Shown: piece after piece, positions 1 through 7,575 of the stretch
Position numbering within the stretch: position 1 is the first letter of the stretch
How the letters are laid out: each line of letters opens with the position of its first letter
Made by a program: the position numbers and the translations under genes
DNA from: Chloroflexota bacterium
GTDB taxonomy: Bacteria; Chloroflexota; Anaerolineae; Promineifilales; Promineifilaceae
Length of the DNA: 55,890 nucleotides
Assembly (NCBI GenBank): GCA_024275635.1
Contig: JAJRYT010000132.1
Span: 1 to 55,890, forward strand
Direction of reading: 5' to 3'
The notes under the pieces: generated by a model
What the model saw: the letters and a program-made list of their open reading frames with translations, nothing else
The model's database searches: none
Told to the model about the DNA's origin: nothing

Positions 1-180
1 CTGTTGGAACCGGTGGATATTGTCTTGCAATTATCCACTCAGGAGTCGTCCTATGCCCAACTGTTTTTCGTAAACGCTTCCGGCTTTGCAGAAAATTCAA
101 TTGTCAAAAAGGCTCTGACAATTTTTCGCCAGAGTCGAGTTATCAATCACGGTAACAGCCAGGCATCCTCCCAGAGGTAA
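1..180 (+). CDS. C-terminal end of an unidentified protein (partial)
   Basis: The first reading frame is open from the first base to a TAA at 178-180 and gives about 59 residues with ordinary protein composition: a hydrophobic, aromatic stretch (AQLFFVNASGF) followed by a polar tail. The start lies outside the window. I do not recognise the family. The next gene starts more than 100 bp downstream on the same strand, and a short AACCTCCGGGAGGGT repeat copy lies at 209-223 between them. It could be chance reading, but an open 5' edge with balanced codons makes a true gene end more likely. Confidence 0.5.
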   Translation: MLEPVDIVLQLSTQESSYAQLFFVNASGFAENSIVKKALTIFRQSRVINHGNSQASSQR

Positions 181-307
181 ATGAGTGGTTAGCTGTTTGC
201 GCCAGATTAACCTCCGGGAGGGTAAGCAGACAAATTACGCAGATTACTTTCAAGAAAACATAATCGGTATCAGTTTTTCTGATTTTCTAGTTTACAGCGG
301 GCATCAC

Positions 308-1819
308 ATGAAAAAAATATGGGTATTGGTTTTGATTGGGCTTTTGGCAATTGGCTGCCGTTCAGACGTTGTCGAGGAAGAAAACGACACGCCTACGCCA
401 GCAGCTTTGACGCAGAACAGTAACCCAATTGTGGTGACATTAAGTGAATTAGCGGCTAATCCATCCGATTATGCAGGAAACTATATTCAGCTAACAGGCC
501 GGTACAAGCGGCTGCCCCGCTTGATTTGCGAGTCGGCGGCACAGTCATCTCCGGCAACCTGGGGGTTGACATCGGATACGCTGCTGGCGCTGGCAGGTGG
601 CTTTGACGCTCAGTTACGGCCGTTGCTCCCTGAAGGTCTGACAATGACTGTTGCCGGACGCTGGCAGTATTGGGAGGGGCCTGTTGGCTGCGGCGACGCG
701 GCCCAACCGCAAAAGATTTGGTATCTGGCTGTGACCCATATCCTCTCGCCCAGCCCCATCACCCAGACCACGCTAACGCCGGACAGCGCCTCTGCTGAAA
801 CGCAAGATGGACTGCTTGATGATGCAGAAACGGCCGTCCCCCCATCCACTACAAATGAATCCCCTGGCGACACGGAAACGGCCGTTTCGCCCACATCGTC
901 CGCCAATCAACCAACATCCGCCAGTTCAATACCCACAGCGACAGCCACGCCTACCTCGCCTGTCAATGCGACAACGCTTCCCGGCGCGCCCACCGCAACA
1001 CCCACAGCCACAGTTACCAATACCCCAATCCCCGGCGCCCCGCCTCCGCCAACCGCAACACCCACCAGCTCGGCCACCCCCACACCTAGCGCCACCCCAC
1101 TGCTTGGCGCAACACCTACCCCGGTTCCTACCCAGCCATCAAATGCAACCGCAACCAGCACCCCTGTTCTCAATAACATTGTCAAGGAACAGCTCGACCC
1201 AGAATCATTGTATACGGCGTTTCTAGGGCCTGATGAAAGGCATCAATGGACGTTTTATAATGAAATCAACAACAATAAATTGACGGCTAATTTCGTTTCT
1301 GTCAATAATGTTGACGTCGCCATCACGGTCACCAGCCCCTCTGGCGACCGCTTGATTTCACAAAACAATACAGGTATAGGCCAGGTAGAAACGATAACTA
1401 ACCTGAACTTACCTCAGGAAGGCGAATATTTGATTGAGATTTTCGCCGCCAATGGCGGCAGTGGTAATTATGGCTTGCTGATTCTGGAAGATGTATCGTT
1501 TCCAATCACCTTTGACATCATATCCTACAACAATCTGATAGCCACCACGTTTAACGAAAACAGTGAACAGCTTTGGTTTTTCACAGGGAGTCAGGGAGAT
1601 GATATTTCGATAACGGCCGTTCCCAACAGCACAGCCGATATCGGATTCGATCTAATAGGGCCAAATGGGGAGACACTCAAAAGCATTGACGCCCTGGGCG
1701 ACGGTGCAACTGAACAGCTAACCAATTACACCCTACCGCAAAATGGTCTTTATGCAATATGGTTGTTTGGCTTTGACAATGGGATCATTAAAACAGAACT
1801 GACCGTGACCAAAAATTAA
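308..1819 (+). CDS. Secreted lipoprotein with TP-rich linker and PPC-like beta domains
   Basis: I chose the ATG at 308 over a GTG at 185 because it begins a clean lipoprotein signal: MKK, a hydrophobic core, then a lipobox ending LAIGC, giving about 503 residues. After a globular N-terminal part of roughly 170 residues comes a long low-complexity linker rich in TPT, TAT and PSAT motifs, typical of surface-exposed Chloroflexota lipoproteins. The last 220 residues look like two tandem PPC-type beta-sandwich modules: the first reads LDPESLYTAFLGPDERHQW and contains LPQEGEYLIEIFA, and the second contains LPQNGLYAIWLFG. The family placement is pattern-based. Probable role is an extracytoplasmic binding or scaffold protein. 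Several ETAV tripeptide runs come from the genome-wide ACGGCCGT palindrome. Confidence 0.75.
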   Translation: MKKIWVLVLIGLLAIGCRSDVVEEENDTPTPAALTQNSNPIVVTLSELAANPSDYAGNYIQLTGRYKRLPRLICESAAQSSPATWGLTSDTLLALAGGFDAQLRPLLPEGLTMTVAGRWQYWEGPVGCGDAAQPQKIWYLAVTHILSPSPITQTTLTPDSASAETQDGLLDDAETAVPPSTTNESPGDTETAVSPTSSANQPTSASSIPTATATPTSPVNATTLPGAPTATPTATVTNTPIPGAPPPPTATPTSSATPTPSATPLLGATPTPVPTQPSNATATSTPVLNNIVKEQLDPESLYTAFLGPDERHQWTFYNEINNNKLTANFVSVNNVDVAITVTSPSGDRLISQNNTGIGQVETITNLNLPQEGEYLIEIFAANGGSGNYGLLILEDVSFPITFDIISYNNLIATTFNENSEQLWFFTGSQGDDISITAVPNSTADIGFDLIGPNGETLKSIDALGDGATEQLTNYTLPQNGLYAIWLFGFDNGIIKTELTVTKN

Positions 1820-1869
1820 AGATTGGCAACTAGAGTCTGGCAAATCTCAGATTTCTCTCTGGTACGTAA

Positions 1870-1888
1870 GGCGATTTTGAAAATCGCC
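1870..1888. repeat. Perfect intergenic palindrome GGCGATTTT-G-AAAATCGCC
   Basis: A 19-bp palindrome with 9-bp arms lies in the gap between the convergent lipoprotein and rlmI genes, followed by CTACAC. A related but longer version (GTAGGGTGATTTTG paired with CAAATTCACCCTAC) lies at 44008-44060. It may act as a transcription stop between convergent genes, but it has no strong U-tract, so I treat it as a dispersed repeat. Confidence 0.6.
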
Positions 1889-1949
1889 CTACACTGGGAA
1901 GTGCAAAAAACACCAGTGTCCAGTTGGTAATTGATAATTTCGGTTTCCG

Positions 1950-3155
1950 CTACCAAACGCGGCAAAGCAAGCCTTTCAAATAGGCCGATTCGGGGAAAGT
2001 CAGCAAAATGGGATGGTCAGGAGCCTGTCTCAAATGTTGGATGATTTGTACGTCACGGCCAGCGTCTACGGCCGCGCCAAACACAATCTTCTGGAACAAA
2101 TCGGCGCTGACCCGGCCGGAACAGGAAAAGGTCGCCAGCAAACCGCCGGGACGCAGCAGGCGCAAGGCCAGCCAGTTAAGGTCCTTGTAACCACGCGCCG
2201 CCCGTTCCACACCGCGCTGGCTGTGGGCAAATTTGGGCGGATCAAGGATGACCATGTCAAACTTGCGGTCTTCGTCCCGATAATAGCGCAACACTTCAAA
2301 CGCATCCCCGGCGATGTATTCGTCTAACGGCCGTTCCCACCCATCGCCGATCACATTCTTCTCGGCCAGCGTTAACGCCGCCATCGAACTGTCAATATTG
2401 ACGATGGGGCCGGCCCCGCTGGCCGCGGCGTACAAGGCAAAGCCGCCAGTGTAAGCAAAAACATTGAGGATTTCTTTTCCGGCGACGAAATGGGGTCGGC
2501 AAACGGCCGTTCTATTCTCCCGCTGATCCAGATAAAGCCCTGTTTTGTGTCCCCCCAACAAATCAACGCCAAATTGGCGCCCATTTTCGCGCACAATCCA
2601 ATCAGACGGCGGCGGTTCTCCCCAAACCAATCCCTTAAACTCAGGCAGCCCTTCCTGCGCCCGCACACTCACATCAGACCGTTCAATAATGCCGGCCGGG
2701 TTCAAACTATCGGCTAACAAACCAACCAGCATCTCCTTGCGCCGGTCAATGCCCAACGTCAGGCATTGGATGACAAGGAAATCGCCATACTTATCCACAA
2801 CAAGGCCGGGCAAGCCATCGGCCTCGGCGTTGATGAGGCGATAAGCAGTCGTTGCCGGTTCCAGAGCTAAAGCCGCGCGTCCAGTGATGGCCCGCTCGAT
2901 TTTTTGCCGCCAGAACGTCTCGTCAATCGTTTCGTCGGCGTCCCAGGCAAGGATGCGACCCCGGATTTGGGAATGAGGATTATAATAAGCGCGGGCGAGG
3001 AAACGGCCGTCTTTCCCCACTACATCCACCAAATCGCCCGGTTCCGGCCGGCCTTCAACCCGCTCAATGGCCCCCGAAAAAATCCAGGGATGCCGATTCA
3101 CAACCGGCTTCTCCCGCCCCTTCTTCAACACCAGAGATGCCGCCAACTTATCCAT
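1950..3155 (-). CDS. rlmI: Class I rRNA (cytosine-C5) methyltransferase, RlmI family
   Basis: This 401-residue protein has the RlmI/YccW architecture: an N-terminal PUA-like domain (about residues 1-75, with KKGREKPVVNRHPWIFSGAI), a linker domain, and a Rossmann-type SAM methyltransferase domain. Visible motifs are GHKTGLYLDQREN (about 202-214), the SAM-binding NVFAYTGGF (231-239), the catalytic-loop DPPKF (305-309) and SCSG near 344-347 with the expected catalytic cysteine. It ends at the usual GLLCRVW. The family methylates a cytosine of 23S rRNA using SAM in the cytosol. The start overlaps the stop of the upstream mogA-like gene by one base (TGATG), so the two are probably translationally coupled. 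Confidence 0.92.
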   Translation of the reverse strand: MDKLAASLVLKKGREKPVVNRHPWIFSGAIERVEGRPEPGDLVDVVGKDGRFLARAYYNPHSQIRGRILAWDADETIDETFWRQKIERAITGRAALALEPATTAYRLINAEADGLPGLVVDKYGDFLVIQCLTLGIDRRKEMLVGLLADSLNPAGIIERSDVSVRAQEGLPEFKGLVWGEPPPSDWIVRENGRQFGVDLLGGHKTGLYLDQRENRTAVCRPHFVAGKEILNVFAYTGGFALYAAASGAGPIVNIDSSMAALTLAEKNVIGDGWERPLDEYIAGDAFEVLRYYRDEDRKFDMVILDPPKFAHSQRGVERAARGYKDLNWLALRLLRPGGLLATFSCSGRVSADLFQKIVFGAAVDAGRDVQIIQHLRQAPDHPILLTFPESAYLKGLLCRVW

Positions 3156-3652
3156 CAGACCGAACGATGCTGCGATTCACCAGTCGGCGAGTCAATCAGC
3201 AGCTCCAGGGCGTGCGGGAGGATAGGCAACAGCACATCTAGATTTTCGCGGACAGCTTTGGGGCTGCCGGGCATATTGATGATGAGCGTACATCCTCGAA
3301 TCCCGGCTACAGCCCGCGAGAGCATCGCATGTTTGGTAATTTTGAGGCTTTCAGCGCGCAGAGCTTCGGCAATACCCGGCGCTTCCCGTTCAATCACACG
3401 GCGGGTTGCTTCCGGCGTGATGTCACGCGGCGCAAAACCAGTGCCGCCGCTGGTCAGAATAAGAGTCACGTTGGCATCGGCCCAGGCAATGAGCGTATCG
3501 GCAATCAGATCAATCTCATCAGGAATGATGGCGCGGTGAGTGATCTGCCAGAGAGTGCGCGACTGTAAAATCTGGGCGATAAGTGGGCCGCTGCGGTCTT
3601 CATACTCGCCGCGTGCGCCCCGGTCGCTAATCGTCAAAACGCCGATCTTCAT
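3155..3652 (-). CDS. mogA: MogA/MoaB-type molybdopterin adenylyltransferase
   Basis: The protein has 165 residues from the ATG at 3652 (MKIGVLTISDRGARG). An upstream in-frame ATG at 3703 would add 17 residues encoded by a local GATGAGGAATGAG repeat and is rejected. The MoCF_biosynth signature is clear: ISDRGARGEYEDRSGP near the N-terminus, LTSGGTGFAPRDITPEA in the middle, and INMPGSPKAVRENL near the end. The family activates molybdopterin by adenylation before metal insertion, upstream of MoeA, whose gene is also in this window at 18686. It is followed directly by rlmI with a one-base overlap. MogA and MoaB cannot be separated firmly by eye. Confidence 0.88.
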   Translation of the reverse strand: MKIGVLTISDRGARGEYEDRSGPLIAQILQSRTLWQITHRAIIPDEIDLIADTLIAWADANVTLILTSGGTGFAPRDITPEATRRVIEREAPGIAEALRAESLKITKHAMLSRAVAGIRGCTLIINMPGSPKAVRENLDVLLPILPHALELLIDSPTGESQHRSV

Positions 3653-3716
3653 AAGGGAGGGATGAGGAATGAGGGATGAGGAATGAGTGGCGGTGTTTCT
3701 CATCCCTCATCCCTCA
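3653..3716. repeat. Short tandem and inverted repeat (GGGATGAGGAAT / CTCATCCCTC)
   Basis: The gap between the PHP-protein gene and mogA consists of repeated GGATGAGGAATGA units followed by their inverse, CTCATCCCTCATCCCTCAC, so it can fold back on itself. A CTCATCCCTCAT unit recurs at about 15040-15070 before nuoI. No promoter is obvious in it. Confidence 0.6.
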
Positions 3717-5495
3717 CTATTGCTTCTGGACGAGCGCCAACCAATCATCATTCAGGCCGCTGTCGGTCACGCCGTAGTAGATGTGAATATCGCCGTTATC
3801 CCGCATGGCCAGATCATACCAAACGCTGTCATGTTTCTTGCGCTGGTCAAGAATAGCCATGTTGCCCTGCCATTTAATATCGCCTGGTTTAGGTACGCCA
3901 GCTTCAACCTGCGTGATGGCATAATGCCATAATTTGCGCGCCGATTTGCGGGTGACGTTTTTGATGAGGTTGCCGTTACGCAGATCGCGGACGGTGTGAT
4001 AGATTGTTCCCTGCCGTTTCTCGCTGCTAACGATTTCGACGCCGGTGCGAGGTGCGTCCAATTTACCTTTGTGTCGTTTACCGCCATTCCCCTTATCTGT
4101 CTTGGCGGCGGCAGCAGCGGGAACAGGCAAAGGCAGGGGCAGGGGCAGCGCCACCGGTTCCCGTTCTTCATGCGCCAGTCCGCGCTCAACTAAACGGACA
4201 ATCTCATCACGCACAGCCAGGTTGGTTTCGGATTCGTCGCGGACGTAGAATTTGTTATCGTCTATGGCGTAGGGCAGGTCTTGGCCCGGCTGGACGATGA
4301 TACGAACGATGGGTTTATTTTTAGAGTTCAGGCTGTCTATGTGCAGTTCTATTTCGGGGCTGAAGCGATTGGAAATGGCCGTATATAATCGTTCAATCGC
4401 CTTATTTGGTTCGCGTACGCCAATCGGCTGTTCATTAGGATTGGCCGACGCGCCGACATAGATTGTACCGCCATTGGTATTGGCCATGGCGCAAATATCC
4501 TTGAGTACGCGGTCCGCATAGCCGCCGCGTTGGGCCATGCTGGGATGGAAGGTTTGGACAATGGACTCCCCTTCCTCGCGGGCTAGTTGCACAAAATCAA
4601 CAGGGTTGGCCGGGCCACGATACGGCCGTGTCAAGGCAAAATCATTCCCCGTCAACACCTTTGCCAACGCCTCAAAACTAACCTCATCCAGCAAAATCTC
4701 AGTAATGCGCTCCCCCACACCCAACGACTTAGACTGGGCCGATTCCCGCAGCAGCCGATGCGCATCCGAACCCTGAATACAACGCATTGGCCGGGGGTAT
4801 TCCGGCTTGGAACCATCAAAAAAGCGGCGCGTTGTATACCGACCCCGCTTTTCCAGGTCTGTCACTTCCAGGACGTGCAAGTTGGAGTCTTGCGTGTAAG
4901 CGATACGGGTTTGGCCGCCAATATCCAGGCCGCGCATCACGACCCCATTGTTGGAATTGGCATGAGCGGCAATAACCAGGCCGCCGGCTTCATTAATAAC
5001 CCGGTAAGCGGTCAGCACATCGCTGGTCGCCCCCACTGTCGAACTGCCGGCTTCCAATAAATCAGGCGGAATGTTAAGGGAAAGCAGCAAATGCTCTAAA
5101 AAGCTGACCTGTGTTTCTGAAGGAAAAATGCCTAAAATATGGAAGCCGAAGGTAGCCGTAAACTCAAAACCAGGCAGCACCATGATTTTGTCCAGCAAAC
5201 GGCGATATTCTTCTAAGTGCCGTTTTTCATCCGGCTCCATTCGCCCTAACTGTTCCAGCCACAGCAACTGCTCAATTTCCTTTTTCATCGCGGAGAAACC
5301 GGCAACGGTGTTATGATCGGTAAAGGCCATGATATCCAGGCCCCGAATTTCAGCCTGATGCAAGATGTCAAGGTAGCTGATATGCGGTTCCTGGTAATCG
5401 TTGGAGCCTGGAGTGTGTAAATGTAAGTCCATCCGCCGCCATTGGCGTTTAGGTGATCTCGTTCGAGATCGTCGTTGTCGGGAACGTCCGGACAT
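3717..5495 (-). CDS. PHP-domain metal hydrolase fused to an AlbA_2 (Schlafen-type) domain
   Basis: The start is the ATG at 5495 because AGGAGG lies 8 bases before it; an in-frame ATG at 5513 lies upstream of that Shine-Dalgarno. The product has about 592 residues. The N-terminal 290 or so carry all the PHP metal-ligand motifs: DLHLHTPGS, AFTDHNT, PGFEF, FHILGIF, AAHANSNNG and QGSDAH. A second domain (about 320-450) contains NTNGGTIYVGASANPNEQP, resembling the AlbA_2/Schlafen-type ATP- or nucleic-acid-binding domain. A proline/alanine-rich linker leads to an unassigned C-terminal domain of about 110 residues. The response regulator gene ends one base before this start, so they are co-transcribed and probably coupled. 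PHP domains hydrolyse phosphoesters; the substrate is unknown. Confidence 0.8.
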   Translation of the reverse strand: MSGRSRQRRSRTRSPKRQWRRMDLHLHTPGSNDYQEPHISYLDILHQAEIRGLDIMAFTDHNTVAGFSAMKKEIEQLLWLEQLGRMEPDEKRHLEEYRRLLDKIMVLPGFEFTATFGFHILGIFPSETQVSFLEHLLLSLNIPPDLLEAGSSTVGATSDVLTAYRVINEAGGLVIAAHANSNNGVVMRGLDIGGQTRIAYTQDSNLHVLEVTDLEKRGRYTTRRFFDGSKPEYPRPMRCIQGSDAHRLLRESAQSKSLGVGERITEILLDEVSFEALAKVLTGNDFALTRPYRGPANPVDFVQLAREEGESIVQTFHPSMAQRGGYADRVLKDICAMANTNGGTIYVGASANPNEQPIGVREPNKAIERLYTAISNRFSPEIELHIDSLNSKNKPIVRIIVQPGQDLPYAIDDNKFYVRDESETNLAVRDEIVRLVERGLAHEEREPVALPLPLPLPVPAAAAAKTDKGNGGKRHKGKLDAPRTGVEIVSSEKRQGTIYHTVRDLRNGNLIKNVTRKSARKLWHYAITQVEAGVPKPGDIKWQGNMAILDQRKKHDSVWYDLAMRDNGDIHIYYGVTDSGLNDDWLALVQKQ

Positions 5496-5496
5496 G

Positions 5497-5868
5497 TTAC
5501 GCTCCTCCTGCAATTAATTTGTGAATTTCCTGAGACAGCATGTTGGGTGGATATGGCTTGAGGAAAAATAAATCAGCGCCGGCTTCCATTGACTCGGGTT
5601 CACAACGGTAATCACCGGAGGTGATGAAAACGACAGCATCGCGGGAAGCGGCCGTTTTGCCATTACGAATAGCCCGCAACAAATCCAGGCCGTTGGAACC
5701 ACGAGCCAGGTGATAATCTACAACAAAAGCGCGGGTATCCGTTTCGGCCATAGCAATGGCCTGATCAACTTCGCTGCAGGTTTTTACTGTGAAGCCATCT
5801 AACTCCAAAAGCATTTGAATGAGGGTGATATTTGCTGGGTCGTCATCGACCACAAGGATTTTTATCAT
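5497..5868 (-). CDS. Single-domain response regulator (CheY-like receiver)
   Basis: This stand-alone receiver domain has 123 residues. The acidic pocket is D8-D9-D10 in VVDDD, the phosphoacceptor is D51 in VVDYHL, the switch residue is T83/S84 in FITSG, and the conserved lysine is K104 in FLKPYPP. There is no output domain, so it must act by protein contact. Its stop TAA lies one base before the start of the PHP/AlbA_2 gene, whose Shine-Dalgarno is inside this gene's last codons. That strongly links the two proteins. No sensor kinase is adjacent; the nearest are at 36416 and 38089. Confidence 0.93.
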   Translation of the reverse strand: MIKILVVDDDPANITLIQMLLELDGFTVKTCSEVDQAIAMAETDTRAFVVDYHLARGSNGLDLLRAIRNGKTAASRDAVVFITSGDYRCEPESMEAGADLFFLKPYPPNMLSQEIHKLIAGGA

Positions 5869-5935
5869 AGTTTTTGTTGTTCATTGTCGGGACTGAAACA
5901 ACTTTAAGGAACAACTGGCCCACAGGGCAGCGGTT

Positions 5936-6154
5936 TTAGCGTCCGGCTAACGAGGCAATACCCCGTATCACACCAATGATGTTAACGCCTATCTTGAGCG
6001 CATCCCCCGTTTTGATTTTGGGAGGGCCATCGTGATTTTCTTCAGCGGTACGAGCCAATAAATAGGCAGTCCCCAATCCTACAACAGCGCCAAGCGCTGT
6101 ACCAATTAGCAATATTTTCATTTTCCAGTTTTCAGTTGATTCAACCTGGGACAT
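5936..6154 (-). CDS. Small single-span membrane protein (YtxH-like)
   Basis: The protein has 72 residues with one glycine/alanine-rich membrane segment (ILLIGTALGAVVGLGTAYLL, about residues 14-33) followed by a charged stretch and a second weakly hydrophobic C-terminal helix. Length and layout resemble YtxH-type small envelope proteins, but the match is only general. It ends about 65 bp from the response regulator start and begins 3 bp after the stop of the next membrane-protein gene, so these form a small same-strand operon. Confidence 0.65.
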   Translation of the reverse strand: MSQVESTENWKMKILLIGTALGAVVGLGTAYLLARTAEENHDGPPKIKTGDALKIGVNIIGVIRGIASLAGR

Positions 6155-6157
6155 TTT

Positions 6158-6649
6158 CTATCTCCGAGTGAATTGTTTTTTAAGGGTATTGACAAGGACG
6201 CGCCAATAAGTTATTCGAGAATGGCTGCTGATCACAGTGTTGGCGACTTTGGGCAATGCGGTTTCAGTCTTGTTTTGCGCTTTTCCTATCATGCCATCCA
6301 GACGCCAGAAAAGAGGTTGTAAACGGCCGTATTCCCGTTTCGGCTGCTGTCGGCGATAGATAACAAACCCAATGGCAGCCATCGGCACAAGCGCACAGGT
6401 CACAAGCAAAGGCAAAATCGTTAAAATAATAACCATATCGGCCAACCCAGACATGAACTCGCGCGTCCCGGTGATGTTGGGCGACAACATTCCCCATAAC
6501 AACAAACCAATTAAAACCAAGATGATCAAACCGGCCAAACCAAGCGGTAAATACAAAGCCAGCCAGTTAAACCGCCGCAATGAGGCAGCGCGGGCTACCT
6601 GTGCCTCTGTTGGTTCATAGTGTGAGTTTGTTTGTACCGGTGTTGTCAT
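6158..6649 (-). CDS. Hypothetical membrane protein
   Basis: The protein has 163 residues. Two clear hydrophobic segments are visible (LALYLPLGLAGLIILVLIGL and VIILTILPLLVTCALVPMAA), followed by a basic C-terminal half (FVIYRRQQPKREYGRLQP and later helices) that probably lies in the cytoplasm. I do not recognise a family. It is three bases upstream of the YtxH-like gene on the same strand, so the two are probably co-translated and may work together in the envelope. Confidence 0.65.
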   Translation of the reverse strand: MTTPVQTNSHYEPTEAQVARAASLRRFNWLALYLPLGLAGLIILVLIGLLLWGMLSPNITGTREFMSGLADMVIILTILPLLVTCALVPMAAIGFVIYRRQQPKREYGRLQPLFWRLDGMIGKAQNKTETALPKVANTVISSHSRITYWRVLVNTLKKQFTRR

Positions 6650-6726
6650 GCCACATTACCACGATTATGTTATGTTTATTGTATCACAACTGGTAAGGAT
6701 GGTGAAGGGGAATAACTTGTGTCGTT

Positions 6727-7152
6727 TTATTTAAGCTCAAAGCTGTGAGTTAAGTTGGCAACACCGCGCACGGTTGCCGCCACCGAACAATATTTTTCTT
6801 CCGAAAGCTGAATGGCGCGCGCTACTTTGTTCGCATCTAAATGATTTCCTTCAACCACGTAATGGAGGTGGATGTCTGTAAATTGATAGGGCGGCTCCGG
6901 CGCATTTTTACTCTCTACCTGGATGTAAAGATCGGTCAAATCCTGCCGCTGGCGTTCCAAAATCATCACAACATCATGCGCCGAGCAAGATGCCAGACTC
7001 AGCAATAATAAATCGGATGGCTTGAGCGCTTTCCATTCCTGCCATTCGGGATCGTCGCTCGGCCAGGAACCGGTCATGACGACGTGACCAAAGGTGTCAC
7101 GCCCGATAAATAGTTTACTCTCTGCCCCAGTCCATTTCACAGCAATGCTCAT
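6727..7152 (-). CDS. OsmC/Ohr-family peroxidase-like protein
   Basis: This 141-residue protein matches the OsmC/YhfA fold in length and order. The two family cysteines are in place: C56 in [10 protein letters not shown] at the start of the central helix, and C122 in [13 protein letters not shown]. The family reduces organic hydroperoxides with the two cysteines; the YhfA subgroup has less certain substrates. An AGGAGA-type ribosome site precedes the ATG. It stands between small membrane-protein genes and a short secreted protein, with no regulator visible nearby. Confidence 0.88.
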   Translation of the reverse strand: MSIAVKWTGAESKLFIGRDTFGHVVMTGSWPSDDPEWQEWKALKPSDLLLLSLASCSAHDVVMILERQRQDLTDLYIQVESKNAPEPPYQFTDIHLHYVVEGNHLDANKVARAIQLSEEKYCSVAATVRGVANLTHSFELK

Positions 7153-7169
7153 GTTATCTCCTTATTCGT

Positions 7170-7508
7170 TCAGGGTAAATTACAAGATTGTGCGACCGGC
7201 GGCCGCATGGCTCCGGTTTGTTTATCGTAACATTGGCAATAAACCGTATTTTCGCTGCGCCCTTCCCACATGAGGTAAGTAACTGTTGTGCGGGTACAAG
7301 ATGGTTGTTGGCGGAACGGCCGTGTCCATTGCAATCCTATACCTTCCACTTCATCTTCTTGAATCAAAAAAAGACGCGCATCCTCACCTAACTGCAATTC
7401 TCCCTTGCCGGCCAGAGAAAATGCTAAAATGGGCAGGCTCATCACAATCAGCCAAACCATAACCACAATCAGATATAAAAACCGGCGCAGCCAGCGATTC
7501 ATCACCAT
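7170..7508 (-). CDS. Hypothetical membrane-anchored or secreted small protein
   Basis: The protein has 112 residues with a basic start (MVMNRWLRRFLYL) and one hydrophobic segment (LIVVMVWLIVMSLPILAFSL), then a soluble region with paired cysteines (QPSCTRTTVTY and YCQCYDKQTG, ending SCNLP), suggesting an extracytoplasmic domain with disulfides. The family is unknown. A hairpin terminator separates it from the upstream glgP-like gene. Confidence 0.6.
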   Translation of the reverse strand: MVMNRWLRRFLYLIVVMVWLIVMSLPILAFSLAGKGELQLGEDARLFLIQEDEVEGIGLQWTRPFRQQPSCTRTTVTYLMWEGRSENTVYCQCYDKQTGAMRPPVAQSCNLP

Positions 7509-7513
7509 AGCAT

Positions 7514-7554
7514 AAAGGCCAGAGCCGGAAAATCTACTCCCGGTCTGGCCTTTT
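7514..7554 (-). terminator. Hairpin terminator after the phosphorylase gene
   Basis: Arms AAAGGCCAGA and TCTGGCCTTT enclose an inner CCGG/CCGG pairing, with T-runs at both ends. It lies 22 bp past the stop of the alpha-glucan phosphorylase gene and just before the next same-strand gene, as expected for a rho-independent terminator. Confidence 0.65.
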
Positions 7555-7575
7555 CATCCAATATGTTTTACCTGT

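Noticed and set aside
807..1226. A proline-rich 139-codon frame inside the first lipoprotein gene
   Set aside because: It is a frame-shifted reading of the TPT-rich linker and has no independent start signal.
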